NCBI GenBank assembly: GCA_947629125.1
Contig: CANRCO010000057.1
Coordinates: 1 to 7,586, forward strand
DNA: 7,586 nucleotides
Direction of reading: 5' to 3'
DNA from: an uncultured Bacilli bacterium
GTDB taxonomy: Bacteria; Bacillota_I; Bacilli_A; RF39; UBA660
Part shown: positions 1 through 6,589 of the stretch, in pieces
How the letters are laid out: the number at the start of each line of letters is the position of its first letter
How positions within the stretch are numbered: position 1 is the first letter of the stretch
The notes under the pieces: generated by a model
What the model was told of the DNA's origin: nothing
Seen by the model: only the letters and a program-made list of their open reading frames with translations
Database searches by the model: none
Translations under genes and position numbers: made by a program

Positions 1-25
1 TAGGAAAGATATTATATTTCTTCTT

Positions 26-72
26 ACTGACATTTTCAAAAAATTATCTATACTGACATTATCATAAAATTA
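26..72. repeat. Two imperfect 21-base direct repeats, period 26
   Basis: Copies at 26-46 and 52-72 both begin ACTGACATT and end AAATTA, and match at 19 of 21 positions. They lie in non-coding sequence upstream of the HA-repeat gene. Tandem TGACATT-type repeats recall the multiple terminal repeats of IS21-family insertion sequences, so this could be the edge of an element extending left of the window. No transposase is visible and this link is inference. They could instead be binding sites for a regulator. Confidence 0.6.
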
Positions 73-95
73 CTACACGAGAAGTTAATTTATAG

Positions 96-123
96 TTGCT
101 TTTTTTCATATTTATGATAAAAT
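96..123 (+). promoter_or_regulatory. Promoter of the HA-repeat gene
   Basis: A TTGCTT at 96-101 and a TAAAAT at 118-123 are separated by 16 bases. A TGA directly precedes the -10, giving the TGn extended -10 form. The start codon of the next gene lies 30 bases downstream. Confidence 0.55.
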
Positions 124-152
124 ATTCGAGTTTGGAAAGGGGGAATTTAACA

Positions 153-938
153 ATGACCGGACAAAATTTAACATGGGATGAATGGTATGAAATAGCTAAA
201 GAATACTATAAAAATCATGGTAATTGGTTAATTGCTGAAAATTATAGAACAAAAGAAGGATATCGTTTAGGATTTTGGGTTGTTAATCAAAGAAATGATT
301 ATCGTCATGATAAGTTAACTAAACAACAAATTGTTAAATTACAAAAAATAAACTTTGATTTTAAAACAAATATTGTCAAAAATCAAAAGAAACATGCCAT
401 GAATAATACTGAAAGTATTAATCAAAAATGGTTAGAAATTTATAATTTAATAAAAAAATATTACGAACATTATGGACATTTAGATATGCCAATTAATTTT
501 AAAACTAAAGATGGAATTAATTATGATGAAGATGGTGTAAATACCTATTATTGGTTAGCAAATCAACGAAGAAAAATTAAAGAAAAGTCTTTAAATAATG
601 AAAAAATTATTTTATTATTAAAATTAAAAATGCTAATCGAAATTCAAAAAAATAGAAATTATTCTAATAAAATACAGTTACTAGCTAAAAATAATATTGA
701 TTATGAAAAGTTAGATTTAAATGTTAAAAAGCAGTCGTATCAAGAATTAAATGCTAAAATTAATTATTTAAAACATAATAAATTACCTTTAATAGAAAAT
801 AATCAATTACATAAAATATTTTATATGAGTAATGAACAATTATTGGCGGAATATAAAATAAGTTTAGAAGAAATGATTTGTTATTACTATAAATTTGAAA
901 AAAATTCGAAAACCAAAAGTTTAAATAAAAAAATGTAA
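153..938 (+). CDS. Helicase-associated (HA) repeat protein without a helicase
   Basis: The 261-residue product has two repeats resembling the helicase-associated (HA) domain. Repeat one spans about 7-70, with W8, WY at 11-12, YY and HG near 18-23, LGFWV at 39-43, NQR at 45-47 and LT at 55-56. Repeat two spans about 91-163, with KWLEIY, YYEHYGHL, YWLANQRR and a following leucine-rich helix. HA domains are small helical, presumed nucleic-acid-binding modules usually found in tandem at the end of large helicases; none of the helicase motifs is present here. Residues 170-261 are lysine/asparagine-rich and predicted helical, with no family I recognise. ATG 153 is chosen because an AAAGGGGG ribosome site ends 9 bases upstream; an in-frame TTG at 96 falls inside the promoter. 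The gene stands alone ahead of rpmG, which has its own promoter. Role unknown; DNA or RNA binding is the reasonable guess. Confidence 0.8.
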   Translation: MTGQNLTWDEWYEIAKEYYKNHGNWLIAENYRTKEGYRLGFWVVNQRNDYRHDKLTKQQIVKLQKINFDFKTNIVKNQKKHAMNNTESINQKWLEIYNLIKKYYEHYGHLDMPINFKTKDGINYDEDGVNTYYWLANQRRKIKEKSLNNEKIILLLKLKMLIEIQKNRNYSNKIQLLAKNNIDYEKLDLNVKKQSYQELNAKINYLKHNKLPLIENNQLHKIFYMSNEQLLAEYKISLEEMICYYYKFEKNSKTKSLNKKM

Positions 939-955
939 GGTTGTATAAAAACATT

Positions 956-983
956 TTGAATTTCCTTAAATATTTGATATAAT
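956..983 (+). promoter_or_regulatory. Promoter of rpmG-efp
   Basis: TTGAAT (956-961) and a perfect TATAAT (978-983) are 16 bases apart, with TGA immediately before the -10 (extended -10). It starts right behind the upstream gene and leaves a leader of roughly 20 bases before the rpmG ribosome site GGAGGG (1001-1006). Confidence 0.75.
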
Positions 984-1012
984 ACTTATGTTGTAAAAAA
1001 GGAGGGATTGCT

Positions 1013-1177
1013 ATGGCAAAAAACGAAAATCGTAACTATGTTACAATGAAATGTACAGAATGTGGAATGGAAATACGTCCAACTAGTAAAAATAAGAAAA
1101 ATAATCCTGATCGTTTAGAAATAAAAAGATATTGTCCTAAATGTAAAAAAACTGTAGTTTGTAAAGAAAAGAAATAA
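1013..1177 (+). CDS. rpmG: Large-subunit ribosomal protein bL33
   Basis: This 54-residue basic protein matches the bL33 pattern: a short N-terminal strand (YVTMKC), a TKNKKNNPDRLE-like central segment (here TSKNKKNNPDRLEIKRY) and a basic tail. It is the zinc-binding (C+) form, with CxxC pairs at C14/C17 and C41/C44; a fifth cysteine, C50, lies near the end. L33 sits near the E site of the 50S subunit. An excellent ribosome site, AGGAGGG, lies 6 bases before the ATG. The gap to efp is only 17 bases with no terminator, so the two are likely co-transcribed. Bacilli often carry zinc and zinc-free L33 paralogues; whether a second copy exists cannot be seen here. Confidence 0.93.
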   Translation: MAKNENRNYVTMKCTECGMEIRPTSKNKKNNPDRLEIKRYCPKCKKTVVCKEKK

Positions 1178-1194
1178 TAGGAAGTTGGTAAATT

Positions 1195-1755
1195 ATGAAT
1201 ATTAATATTAATGATATTAAAAATGGAATGACTATCATTATTGATGGTAAACTTTGTTTAATTGAAGAATTTCAACATGTTAAACCAGGTAAAGGTTCTG
1301 CTTTTATGAAAATGAAATTAAGAAATTTAAGAACTGGTGCTTTAGTAGAGGAAACTTATAATACGAATATTAAAATTGAAAGAGCACGTGTTGAAAGAAT
1401 TCCAATGCAATATTTATATTCAATGGGTGAAAGTTATGTGTTTATGAATAATGAAACATATGACCAAATGGAAATACCTGCTGAAAAATTAGAAAATCAA
1501 ATTAAATTTTTAAAAGAAGGTTTAGAAATTACAGTTACAATGTATGAAGGAGAAATTATTGGTATAACTTTACCTGAAAAAGTTGAATATGAAGTTACTG
1601 AAACAACTGAAGCTGTTAAAGGAAATACAACAAATAATGCTCAAAAAGATGCAACTATTGAAACTGGTTATACTATAAAAGTACCTTTATTCATTTCACA
1701 AGGTGAAAAAATTATTATTTCAACTAGTGATGGTAAATATGCTGGTCGTGCTTAA
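1195..1755 (+). CDS. efp: Translation elongation factor P
   Basis: The 186-residue product has the usual EF-P length and three-domain layout: an N-terminal KOW-like domain (about 1-64), a central OB domain (about 66-128) and a C-terminal OB domain (about 130-186). The signature loop HVKPGKGSAF at 28-37 presents K33, equivalent to the lysine modified in E. coli (K34) and B. subtilis (K32). The protein ends in the characteristic TSDGKYAGRA. EF-P binds between the P and E sites and relieves ribosomes stalled on consecutive prolines. No modification enzyme gene is in the window, so the modification type cannot be told. AGGAAG about 10 bases upstream serves as ribosome site. The gene is the second member of an rpmG-efp unit and is followed at once by a strong terminator. 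Confidence 0.97.
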   Translation: MNININDIKNGMTIIIDGKLCLIEEFQHVKPGKGSAFMKMKLRNLRTGALVEETYNTNIKIERARVERIPMQYLYSMGESYVFMNNETYDQMEIPAEKLENQIKFLKEGLEITVTMYEGEIIGITLPEKVEYEVTETTEAVKGNTTNNAQKDATIETGYTIKVPLFISQGEKIIISTSDGKYAGRA

Positions 1756-1787
1756 TAAGAAATTAATAAAATTTCTTATTTTTTTTT
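1754..1787 (+). terminator. Rho-independent terminator after efp
   Basis: An 11-base-pair perfect stem (1754-1764 with 1770-1780) closes a five-base AATAA loop and runs into an uninterrupted T tract (1779-1787). The left arm overlaps the efp stop codon. It separates efp from the pilin-like gene. Confidence 0.92.
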
Positions 1788-1817
1788 GTTGTAAATTATC
1801 TTATTTTTTGTTATAGT

Positions 1818-1826
1818 TGATATAGT
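1818..1826 (+). promoter_or_regulatory. Extended -10 promoter of the pilin-like gene
   Basis: TGA followed by TATAGT (1821-1826) forms an extended -10 element, 16 bases before the start codon. No convincing -35 is seen at normal spacing; TTATCT at 1796-1801 would need a 19-base spacer. The messenger leader would be only about ten bases, ending in the AGAGG ribosome site at 1832-1836. Confidence 0.5.
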
Positions 1827-1842
1827 AGAAAAGAGGTATAAA

Positions 1843-3526
1843 ATGGACAAAATAACGATTCGGGGGGGGGTTATTAAACCAACAAAGTAAAGGATTTACT
1901 TTGGTTGAGTTATTAGCTGTTATTGTAATAGTAGGAATTCTAGCAACAGTCGGAGTAATAGCAGTAACAAATATTATAAGTAATAGTGAAAACAAAGCTT
2001 TAGTAGAAGAAGGATTGAACCTTGCTGCAGCAGGTAGATATGCTTATGAGAATAATGATAGTTTAGCTGGAAGTGATAAAGTATGTATAAGCTTACAAAC
2101 ATTAAATGAAACAGGATATTATGAAAAAGGAAAAGATGAAGATTATGCAGGTTCAGTATTAATAACGAATAATGATGGAAAAATAACAACAACCTTTTGG
2201 ATAAATAAAGAAAATAGTAAATACATTGAAGGAGCTAGCTTAACAGCAACAGAAGATAATGTAGTAAAAGAAACAAAATTAAAATACGAAAATAAAGAAA
2301 GTTTAAATAACGGTTCATTTTGTAATTTTAAAACAGATTCTGAAAAAAATGGAGTTAATGTTGGAACTAAAGACAACTTAGATGAATATGATGGAAAAAC
2401 TCCAATAAGTATAACAGTAAATAATGATTCAGGTATAAATATAAATGTCCAAGATATAAATTGTACAAATGAAAATCCTGATTGTCCTAAAAAACCAGAT
2501 AATAAAGTAACACCAACAATTGATCTAAAAGAAGAGAATAATTATGCAGTATTTTATGGTGATCCAGAACAAACAAGATATAGAATAATTGGAAAAGAAA
2601 AAGTAGAATATAATCAAAATAATAGAAAAACAGGAGAGTTATATAAATTAGTTCAAGATAGTTATGCTACAATAAAACAAGTAGGTTTGGCTGGTAATAA
2701 AGATCCAGGTGATAGTAGTTGGCGCCCAACTATGGGAGATAATAATGATGATTACAATGATTATACTCCATTTTTAGATGATGCTTATAGTTTTTTTTCA
2801 CCAGTAATAGGTTGCCAAGAAACTTCAAAGGCTGAATGTATGAAATGGGATAAAAGTGGTTTAAATAAACTAATATTAAATGGTACACAAGAAGAATTAA
2901 ATAAAGCCGGTAACCAATATAAAGTATCATATTATACTTATATGCAAAAAAAACTAGGTGATGAGAAACTCAATAAATTAATCGCTAATGTTTATTGGGA
3001 ACAAAAAAACTTTAATACTGATGTAACTTCAAGCGATGAAACTACGGTTAAACAAGTATTAGATAGTTATAATTCTGTAACTAAGTCAACAACTCCGAAA
3101 AAATTTGGTTTATTATCTCTTAAAAACTATTTAAATGCAGGATGGTCTTCTTACAATGGTACTTCAAGTACTGTTATTAAACAAAATGATCAATCTGTAG
3201 TAATGGAAAATGTATCTTTTATATGTTTTAAAGATCATTATTCTTATACAAAAACTAATACATTATATAAAGGTCTTAGTGAAATGTTTATTGACATTGT
3301 ACCTAGTGGTATTATTTCAACTGGCATTATAGATAATTATAGTGAATGCCAGCAATTATTAATATGTACTAACTATGACAATCAAAATGGCAATTTGTGG
3401 TCATCAAGAAATTATAGTACTGATAGTCATATTCGACCAGCATTATATCTAACTCCAGATGCAACTATTAATCAACCTGGAGGCAGTAATTTTGGCTCAT
3501 ATGATAATCCATATGTAATTACCTAA
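1843..3526 (+). CDS. Type IV pilin-like surface protein, out of frame at a G9 tract (putative phase-OFF state)
   Basis: The ATG at 1843 has an AGAGG ribosome site 6 bases upstream, yet as written it yields only 15 codons before TAA at 1888-1890. Removing one G from the run at 1862-1870 joins it to the long frame and gives a 560-residue protein. The restored N-terminus is a textbook class III signal: a 17-residue leader ending in K-G, cleavage before F18, then TLVE with the conserved glutamate at mature position 5 (E22), and a hydrophobic helix to about residue 42. Prepilin peptidase would cut and methylate it, and the helix would pack into a pilus or pseudopilus. The C-terminal part (from YRIIG near 246, FGLLSLKNYLNAGW at 421-434, RPALYL at 531-536, NPY at 555-557) resembles the DUF6273-type module also seen in the 5232-6584 product. 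There are nine cysteines, six of them in short CxnC pairs (n=5-7). The gene is monocistronic, with its own promoter and terminator. Codon preference shifts part-way through. Function in adhesion or display is inferred; the frame interruption could also be an assembly error. Confidence 0.85.
1862..1870 (+). repeat. G9 homopolymer tract in the pilin leader (putative contingency switch)
   Basis: Nine consecutive G follow ATTC within the leader-peptide codons. In the ATG 1843 frame, 8 or 11 G give the full pilin; 9 G (this sequence) stop at 1888-1890; 7 or 10 G stop at a TAA a few codons past the tract. Glycine elsewhere in the window is almost always GGT or GGA, so a run of GGG codons is out of character. 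Such tracts mutate by slipped-strand mispairing during replication. Confidence 0.85.
1889..1900 (+). promoter_or_regulatory. Possible internal ribosome site for restart at TTG 1901
   Basis: AAAGGA (1889-1894) overlaps the stop codon of the 15-codon OFF-state leader and lies 6 bases before an in-frame TTG at 1901. Reinitiation here would make a protein starting at mature residue 3 of the pilin, lacking leader and cleavage site. This is a geometric observation only. Confidence 0.25.
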
Positions 3527-3531
3527 AAATT

Positions 3532-3562
3532 GAGTAAGATAAAAATATCTTATTCTTTTTTT
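3532..3562 (+). terminator. Rho-independent terminator after the pilin-like gene
   Basis: A 10-base-pair stem (3532-3541 with 3546-3555, including one G-T pair) closes an AAAA loop and is followed by seven T (3556-3562). It starts 5 bases after the stop codon. Confidence 0.9.
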
Positions 3563-3592
3563 ATTTTTATATCGTAAATTTTTATCTTTTCG

Positions 3593-3621
3593 TTTTCATA
3601 AAATTATGGTAAGCTTAATAT
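3593..3621 (+). promoter_or_regulatory. Promoter of the zinc-ribbon membrane protein
   Basis: TTTTCA (3593-3598) and TAATAT (3616-3621) are 17 bases apart. The match to consensus is moderate. No other candidate is better in the gap after the pilin terminator. Confidence 0.45.
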
Positions 3622-3653
3622 AGCAAAACAAAATAGGAGTAGGAGTGTGGAAA

Positions 3654-5150
3654 ATGTTTTGTAAAAAATGTGGAACTGAGTTAAAAGAAGGTGTTTGTCC
3701 CAATTGTCAAAAATTAGAAAATAAAAAAGATATCTCAAATGATGATTTTGATTTTACTAAAGATATGAAATCTTCAAAAACAGTTTTTTTGGCTCTTGGA
3801 TTTGTAATAATTGCCTTAGTTATGATTCTTATTTCAACAAAATTTATTTTTAATGCCAATCCAGTTAAAATAACAACTACAGCAATTGATAAGTTTAATA
3901 ATGCCTTATTTGAAAAGCAAGAAGATAACATTTTTGATTTAATATCCAATCATTATTTTGGTACAAAAAATAGCGATAGTTTAGCTAAAATGTTAAATGA
4001 TTCACAAAATATTATAGTTAATAATAAAATTAATATTAAAATGCCTGAAGATTTTAAAAATAATTTAGGATTCAGTGATGTAAATTTAAATATTGATTTA
4101 CAAAAACAAAATGAAAAAGTATTAATTGATTTAAAATCTGATTTAGATGATCAAGAATTATTGTATTTACAAGGCATTTACACTAAACAAAAATTATTTT
4201 TTAAACTATTAGAGTCATCTTCTAACTATTATAATATTGACATAAGTAAGTATGTTAGTGAAAATGAATATACGGATGTTGATGTAGCTAAACTTATTAC
4301 TTTATTTAGCGAAACTGTTGAAGAAAATATTAAAAGTTCAGATTTTAAAAAAAGTAATGCTAAAATTACTGTAGATGACAAGGAAATTAAAGTAAAAAAA
4401 TATTCTTTACAATTAAATAAAGATTTAATGGAAAAATTAGCTAAAGCTTATATTAATAAATTAAAAGATGATGAAGAAGTATTAAAATCTCTTAGTACTT
4501 TAATTAATAAATCAGTTAATGAAACTAAAGATATACTTGATGATATAACTAAAAATATTGAATCTAACTCAAATTTTGAGGATATCTATTATGAAATATA
4601 TGTTCAAAATAATAATTTAAAGAAAATAACCCTAGGAGAAAAGGATAATTCTATTGAAGTTACTATTGGTGATAAGGTAATCTATGATTTTTCTAAATTT
4701 ATTGGTAATCCTTTAACAATAACGGTTGAAGATGAAAAAGTAAATTTTATTGCTAAGAATGAAGATATTAATATAAATGTAAATATTGCTGGTGAAGATA
4801 ATAAAAAAGTTAATATTAGTTTAGAAGCTGGTAAAAGCAAGATTGATTTAACTGGAACTTATAATATAAAAGAAATTACTAAAAACCAAGAATATCAAAC
4901 TGATTTAAAAATTGATTTAACAATAAGTTCGGAAGACAGTGAATTTACAATTCCAATAACTGTTAATCAAACAATTAAACAAGATGATGATTTAGAATTA
5001 CCAAATACAGAAAATGCAATTGACTTAAATAATATGTCAGAAGCTGAACAAAAAGTATTCAATGATGAATTAGAACAAATGCCTATATATAATATATATA
5101 AAATATTTTCTAGTATATTTAGTAATAAAAAATTAGTAGATAATGTCTAA
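3654..5150 (+). CDS. Zinc-ribbon single-pass membrane protein with large extracytoplasmic region
   Basis: The 498-residue product opens with a zinc ribbon, CxxC at C3/C6 and C15/C18, followed by an acidic/lysine linker and one hydrophobic helix at about 43-66. The cytoplasmic side would hold the ribbon and the outside residues 67-498. The outer part is rich in alternating hydrophobic/polar segments (for example FKLLESSSNYYNIDI, VNFIAKNEDININVNIAG), as expected of beta-sheet repeats, and lacks cysteines. This plan, a cytoplasmic N-terminal zinc ribbon, one helix and a long outer domain, is common among poorly characterised Firmicutes membrane proteins; I cannot name the family of the outer domain. 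ATG 3654 is preferred to the in-frame GTG at 3645 because an AGGAG (3641-3645) lies 8 bases before it and overlaps the GTG. The gene has its own promoter and terminator and lies between two surface-protein genes. A role as sensor or assembly helper is a guess. Confidence 0.85.
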   Translation: MFCKKCGTELKEGVCPNCQKLENKKDISNDDFDFTKDMKSSKTVFLALGFVIIALVMILISTKFIFNANPVKITTTAIDKFNNALFEKQEDNIFDLISNHYFGTKNSDSLAKMLNDSQNIIVNNKINIKMPEDFKNNLGFSDVNLNIDLQKQNEKVLIDLKSDLDDQELLYLQGIYTKQKLFFKLLESSSNYYNIDISKYVSENEYTDVDVAKLITLFSETVEENIKSSDFKKSNAKITVDDKEIKVKKYSLQLNKDLMEKLAKAYINKLKDDEEVLKSLSTLINKSVNETKDILDDITKNIESNSNFEDIYYEIYVQNNNLKKITLGEKDNSIEVTIGDKVIYDFSKFIGNPLTITVEDEKVNFIAKNEDININVNIAGEDNKKVNISLEAGKSKIDLTGTYNIKEITKNQEYQTDLKIDLTISSEDSEFTIPITVNQTIKQDDDLELPNTENAIDLNNMSEAEQKVFNDELEQMPIYNIYKIFSSIFSNKKLVDNV

Positions 5151-5176
5151 TGTAGAGAAATCTACATTTTTCTTTT
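5149..5176 (+). terminator. Rho-independent terminator after the zinc-ribbon gene
   Basis: An 8-base-pair perfect stem (5149-5156 with 5161-5168) closes a GAAA tetraloop and runs into TTTTTCTTTT. The left arm begins in the stop codon, and the T tract touches the -35 of the next promoter. Confidence 0.92.
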
Positions 5177-5203
5177 GCAATTATAAGCAAAATATATTAT
5201 AAT
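5175..5203 (+). promoter_or_regulatory. Promoter of the TasA-like / yceD-rpmF cluster
   Basis: TTGCAA (5175-5180) and a perfect TATAAT (5198-5203) stand 17 bases apart, the best promoter match in the window. It lies directly behind the terminator of the preceding gene and 28 bases before the TTG start. Confidence 0.8.
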
Positions 5204-5219
5204 TTAATCATAGCAAAGT

Positions 5220-5227
5220 AGGGTGAT
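5220..5227 (+). promoter_or_regulatory. Ribosome site AGGGTGAT that fixes a TTG start
   Basis: AGGGTGAT matches the GGTGAT portion complementary to the 16S 3' end. It contains the alternative GTG (5223-5225), which therefore cannot be the initiator; the TTG at 5232 is correctly spaced and is followed by the lysine-rich start of a signal peptide. Confidence 0.7.
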
Positions 5228-5231
5228 ATTT

Positions 5232-6584
5232 TTGAAAAAACCAAATAAATTATCTTTATTATTTACAGCTTTTCTTTTAGTATTTTCTTTATTATTAACT
5301 ATTGGTACTACTTATTCATTATGGACTTATAATAAAGTTCAAGAATCTACTAATAAAGTTGTTAGTGGTTGTTTTACTCTTGAATTAGAAGAAAGTAGTA
5401 CTATTAATTTAAATAATACTTATCCTATGAGTGACGAAAAAGGAGAAAAAACAACACCTTATCAGTTAACCATAAAAAATACTTGTTCTATTGATGCTAA
5501 TTATCAAGCAATTTTAAATATATTAACAGTTTCTAATCCATTAGAGAATCAATACGTAAAATATAAAATTACTGGCAATGGTTATAATGGAAGTCAAACT
5601 GCCCAAACTATCGATCAATTACAAGCATATACTCGTGTATCTGGCGATCCTGGTGATAATGTTAAGGAAAGCAAAATATTATTTAGTGGAGCAGTTGCTG
5701 CTAAACAAAATGTTACTTATAAGTTATATTTATGGGTAAATCAAACAGCAGGTAATACTGAAATGAAGAAAAAATTTGAAGCTAATATTTTTGTTCGTTC
5801 ATATCCTACTAAAATAACATCTAATGCAGCAGCTATTAATTTAGAATTAAATAGTTTAGATAGTGGTTTAAAAGAAGTAGCTCAAGTTGAAACAAGCCAA
5901 TTAAAAGCTAATAATAGTTTACGTTATGTTGGTAACAATCCTTTAAATTATGTTAATTTTAACAATGAAACTTGGCGAGTAGTTGGTATTTTTGATGTTG
6001 ATACTGGTGATGGTAATAATACATTAGAAAAAAGAATAAAAATAGTTCGTGATGAACTAATTAATACAAGCAGTTGGTCAAATAATAATAATTATGATAA
6101 TTCAACTATAAATAATTATTTAAATAATGAATATTATAATACTTTAAGTGAAGCATCTAAACAATTAATAGCTCCATCAATAATTTATTTAGGTCAAAAT
6201 AAAACTACTGAATTATCTGCTAATCAATTATATGCAAATGAAAGAAGCCTTGTTTCTAATTCAGTTTTAAATATTAATAGTAATGTAAGTTTATTATATG
6301 CTAGTGATTATGCTTATGCTGGAGGAATACTTTGTAGTGATGTTAATCAATTAAATGCAGCAAACTGTCCTAATAATTGGTTGAATGGTCAAGTTTTTTG
6401 GACTAATTCATCAAATGGTGAAAATGCTTATTATGTAAATAATAATCAAATAAGTATGGATGTAACCACAGCTAACAAAGCTATAAAACCAGCAGTATAT
6501 TTAAAAAGTAATGTTGAATTAACTTGTGATAGTACAATTGGCATATGTGGTAGTAAAACTAACCCATATACTTTGAAAGGATAA
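5232..6584 (+). CDS. TasA/camelysin-like secreted protein with DUF6273-type C-terminal domain
   Basis: The 450-residue product starts MKKPNK and has a hydrophobic Sec-type segment at about 7-30. The following stretch follows the TasA/camelysin layout: a short linker, VVSGCFTLEL near 43-52 (in place of the family's FASGTLDL), INLNN near 58-62, then a beta strand and an N-x-C/G-S-type turn (IKNTCSID, 81-88). In Bacillus subtilis TasA is exported, cut by SipW and forms extracellular biofilm fibres. A second region from about 230 carries TWRVVGIFD (W248), a run resembling W-nS-i-yLN (YDNSTINNYLNN), VSLLYASDYAYAGG (352-365), KPAVYL (419-424) and NPY (444-446), resembling DUF6273-type modules. Six cysteines fall into likely pairs: C47 with C85, a CX10C and a CX6C near the end. 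It heads a cluster whose next genes follow at 5, 9 and 4 bases. No SipW or TapA homologue is visible, so fibre formation is unproven. Confidence 0.75.
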   Translation: MKKPNKLSLLFTAFLLVFSLLLTIGTTYSLWTYNKVQESTNKVVSGCFTLELEESSTINLNNTYPMSDEKGEKTTPYQLTIKNTCSIDANYQAILNILTVSNPLENQYVKYKITGNGYNGSQTAQTIDQLQAYTRVSGDPGDNVKESKILFSGAVAAKQNVTYKLYLWVNQTAGNTEMKKKFEANIFVRSYPTKITSNAAAINLELNSLDSGLKEVAQVETSQLKANNSLRYVGNNPLNYVNFNNETWRVVGIFDVDTGDGNNTLEKRIKIVRDELINTSSWSNNNNYDNSTINNYLNNEYYNTLSEASKQLIAPSIIYLGQNKTTELSANQLYANERSLVSNSVLNINSNVSLLYASDYAYAGGILCSDVNQLNAANCPNNWLNGQVFWTNSSNGENAYYVNNNQISMDVTTANKAIKPAVYLKSNVELTCDSTIGICGSKTNPYTLKG

Positions 6585-6589
6585 GATAT

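Noticed and set aside
26..72. Start of a CRISPR array
   Set aside because: Only two copies are present, with a spacer-like gap of just 5 bases and no third unit.
930..957. Terminator after the HA-repeat gene
   Set aside because: A 7-base-pair AAAATGT/ACATTTT stem exists, but the loop is 14 bases and no U tract follows; the right arm overlaps the rpmG -35.
1901..1903. TTG at 1901 as the genuine start of the pilin-like gene
   Set aside because: It would remove the leader and the F-T of the KG|FTLVE motif, which is encoded immediately upstream in the same frame; the ATG at 1843 with AGAGG is a far better start once the G tract is adjusted.
2791..2798. T8 run inside the pilin gene as a second phase-variable tract
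   Set aside because: Runs of seven or eight A or T are expected by chance in such AT-rich sequence, and the frame continues normally through this one.
1801..3949. Minus-strand open frames opposite the pilin and zinc-ribbon genes
   Set aside because: They are low-complexity, lack ribosome sites and lie antisense to well-supported genes.
5223..5225. GTG at 5223 as start of the TasA-like gene
   Set aside because: It lies inside the AGGGTGAT ribosome site; TTG at 5232 has proper spacing and gives a normal signal-peptide N-terminus.
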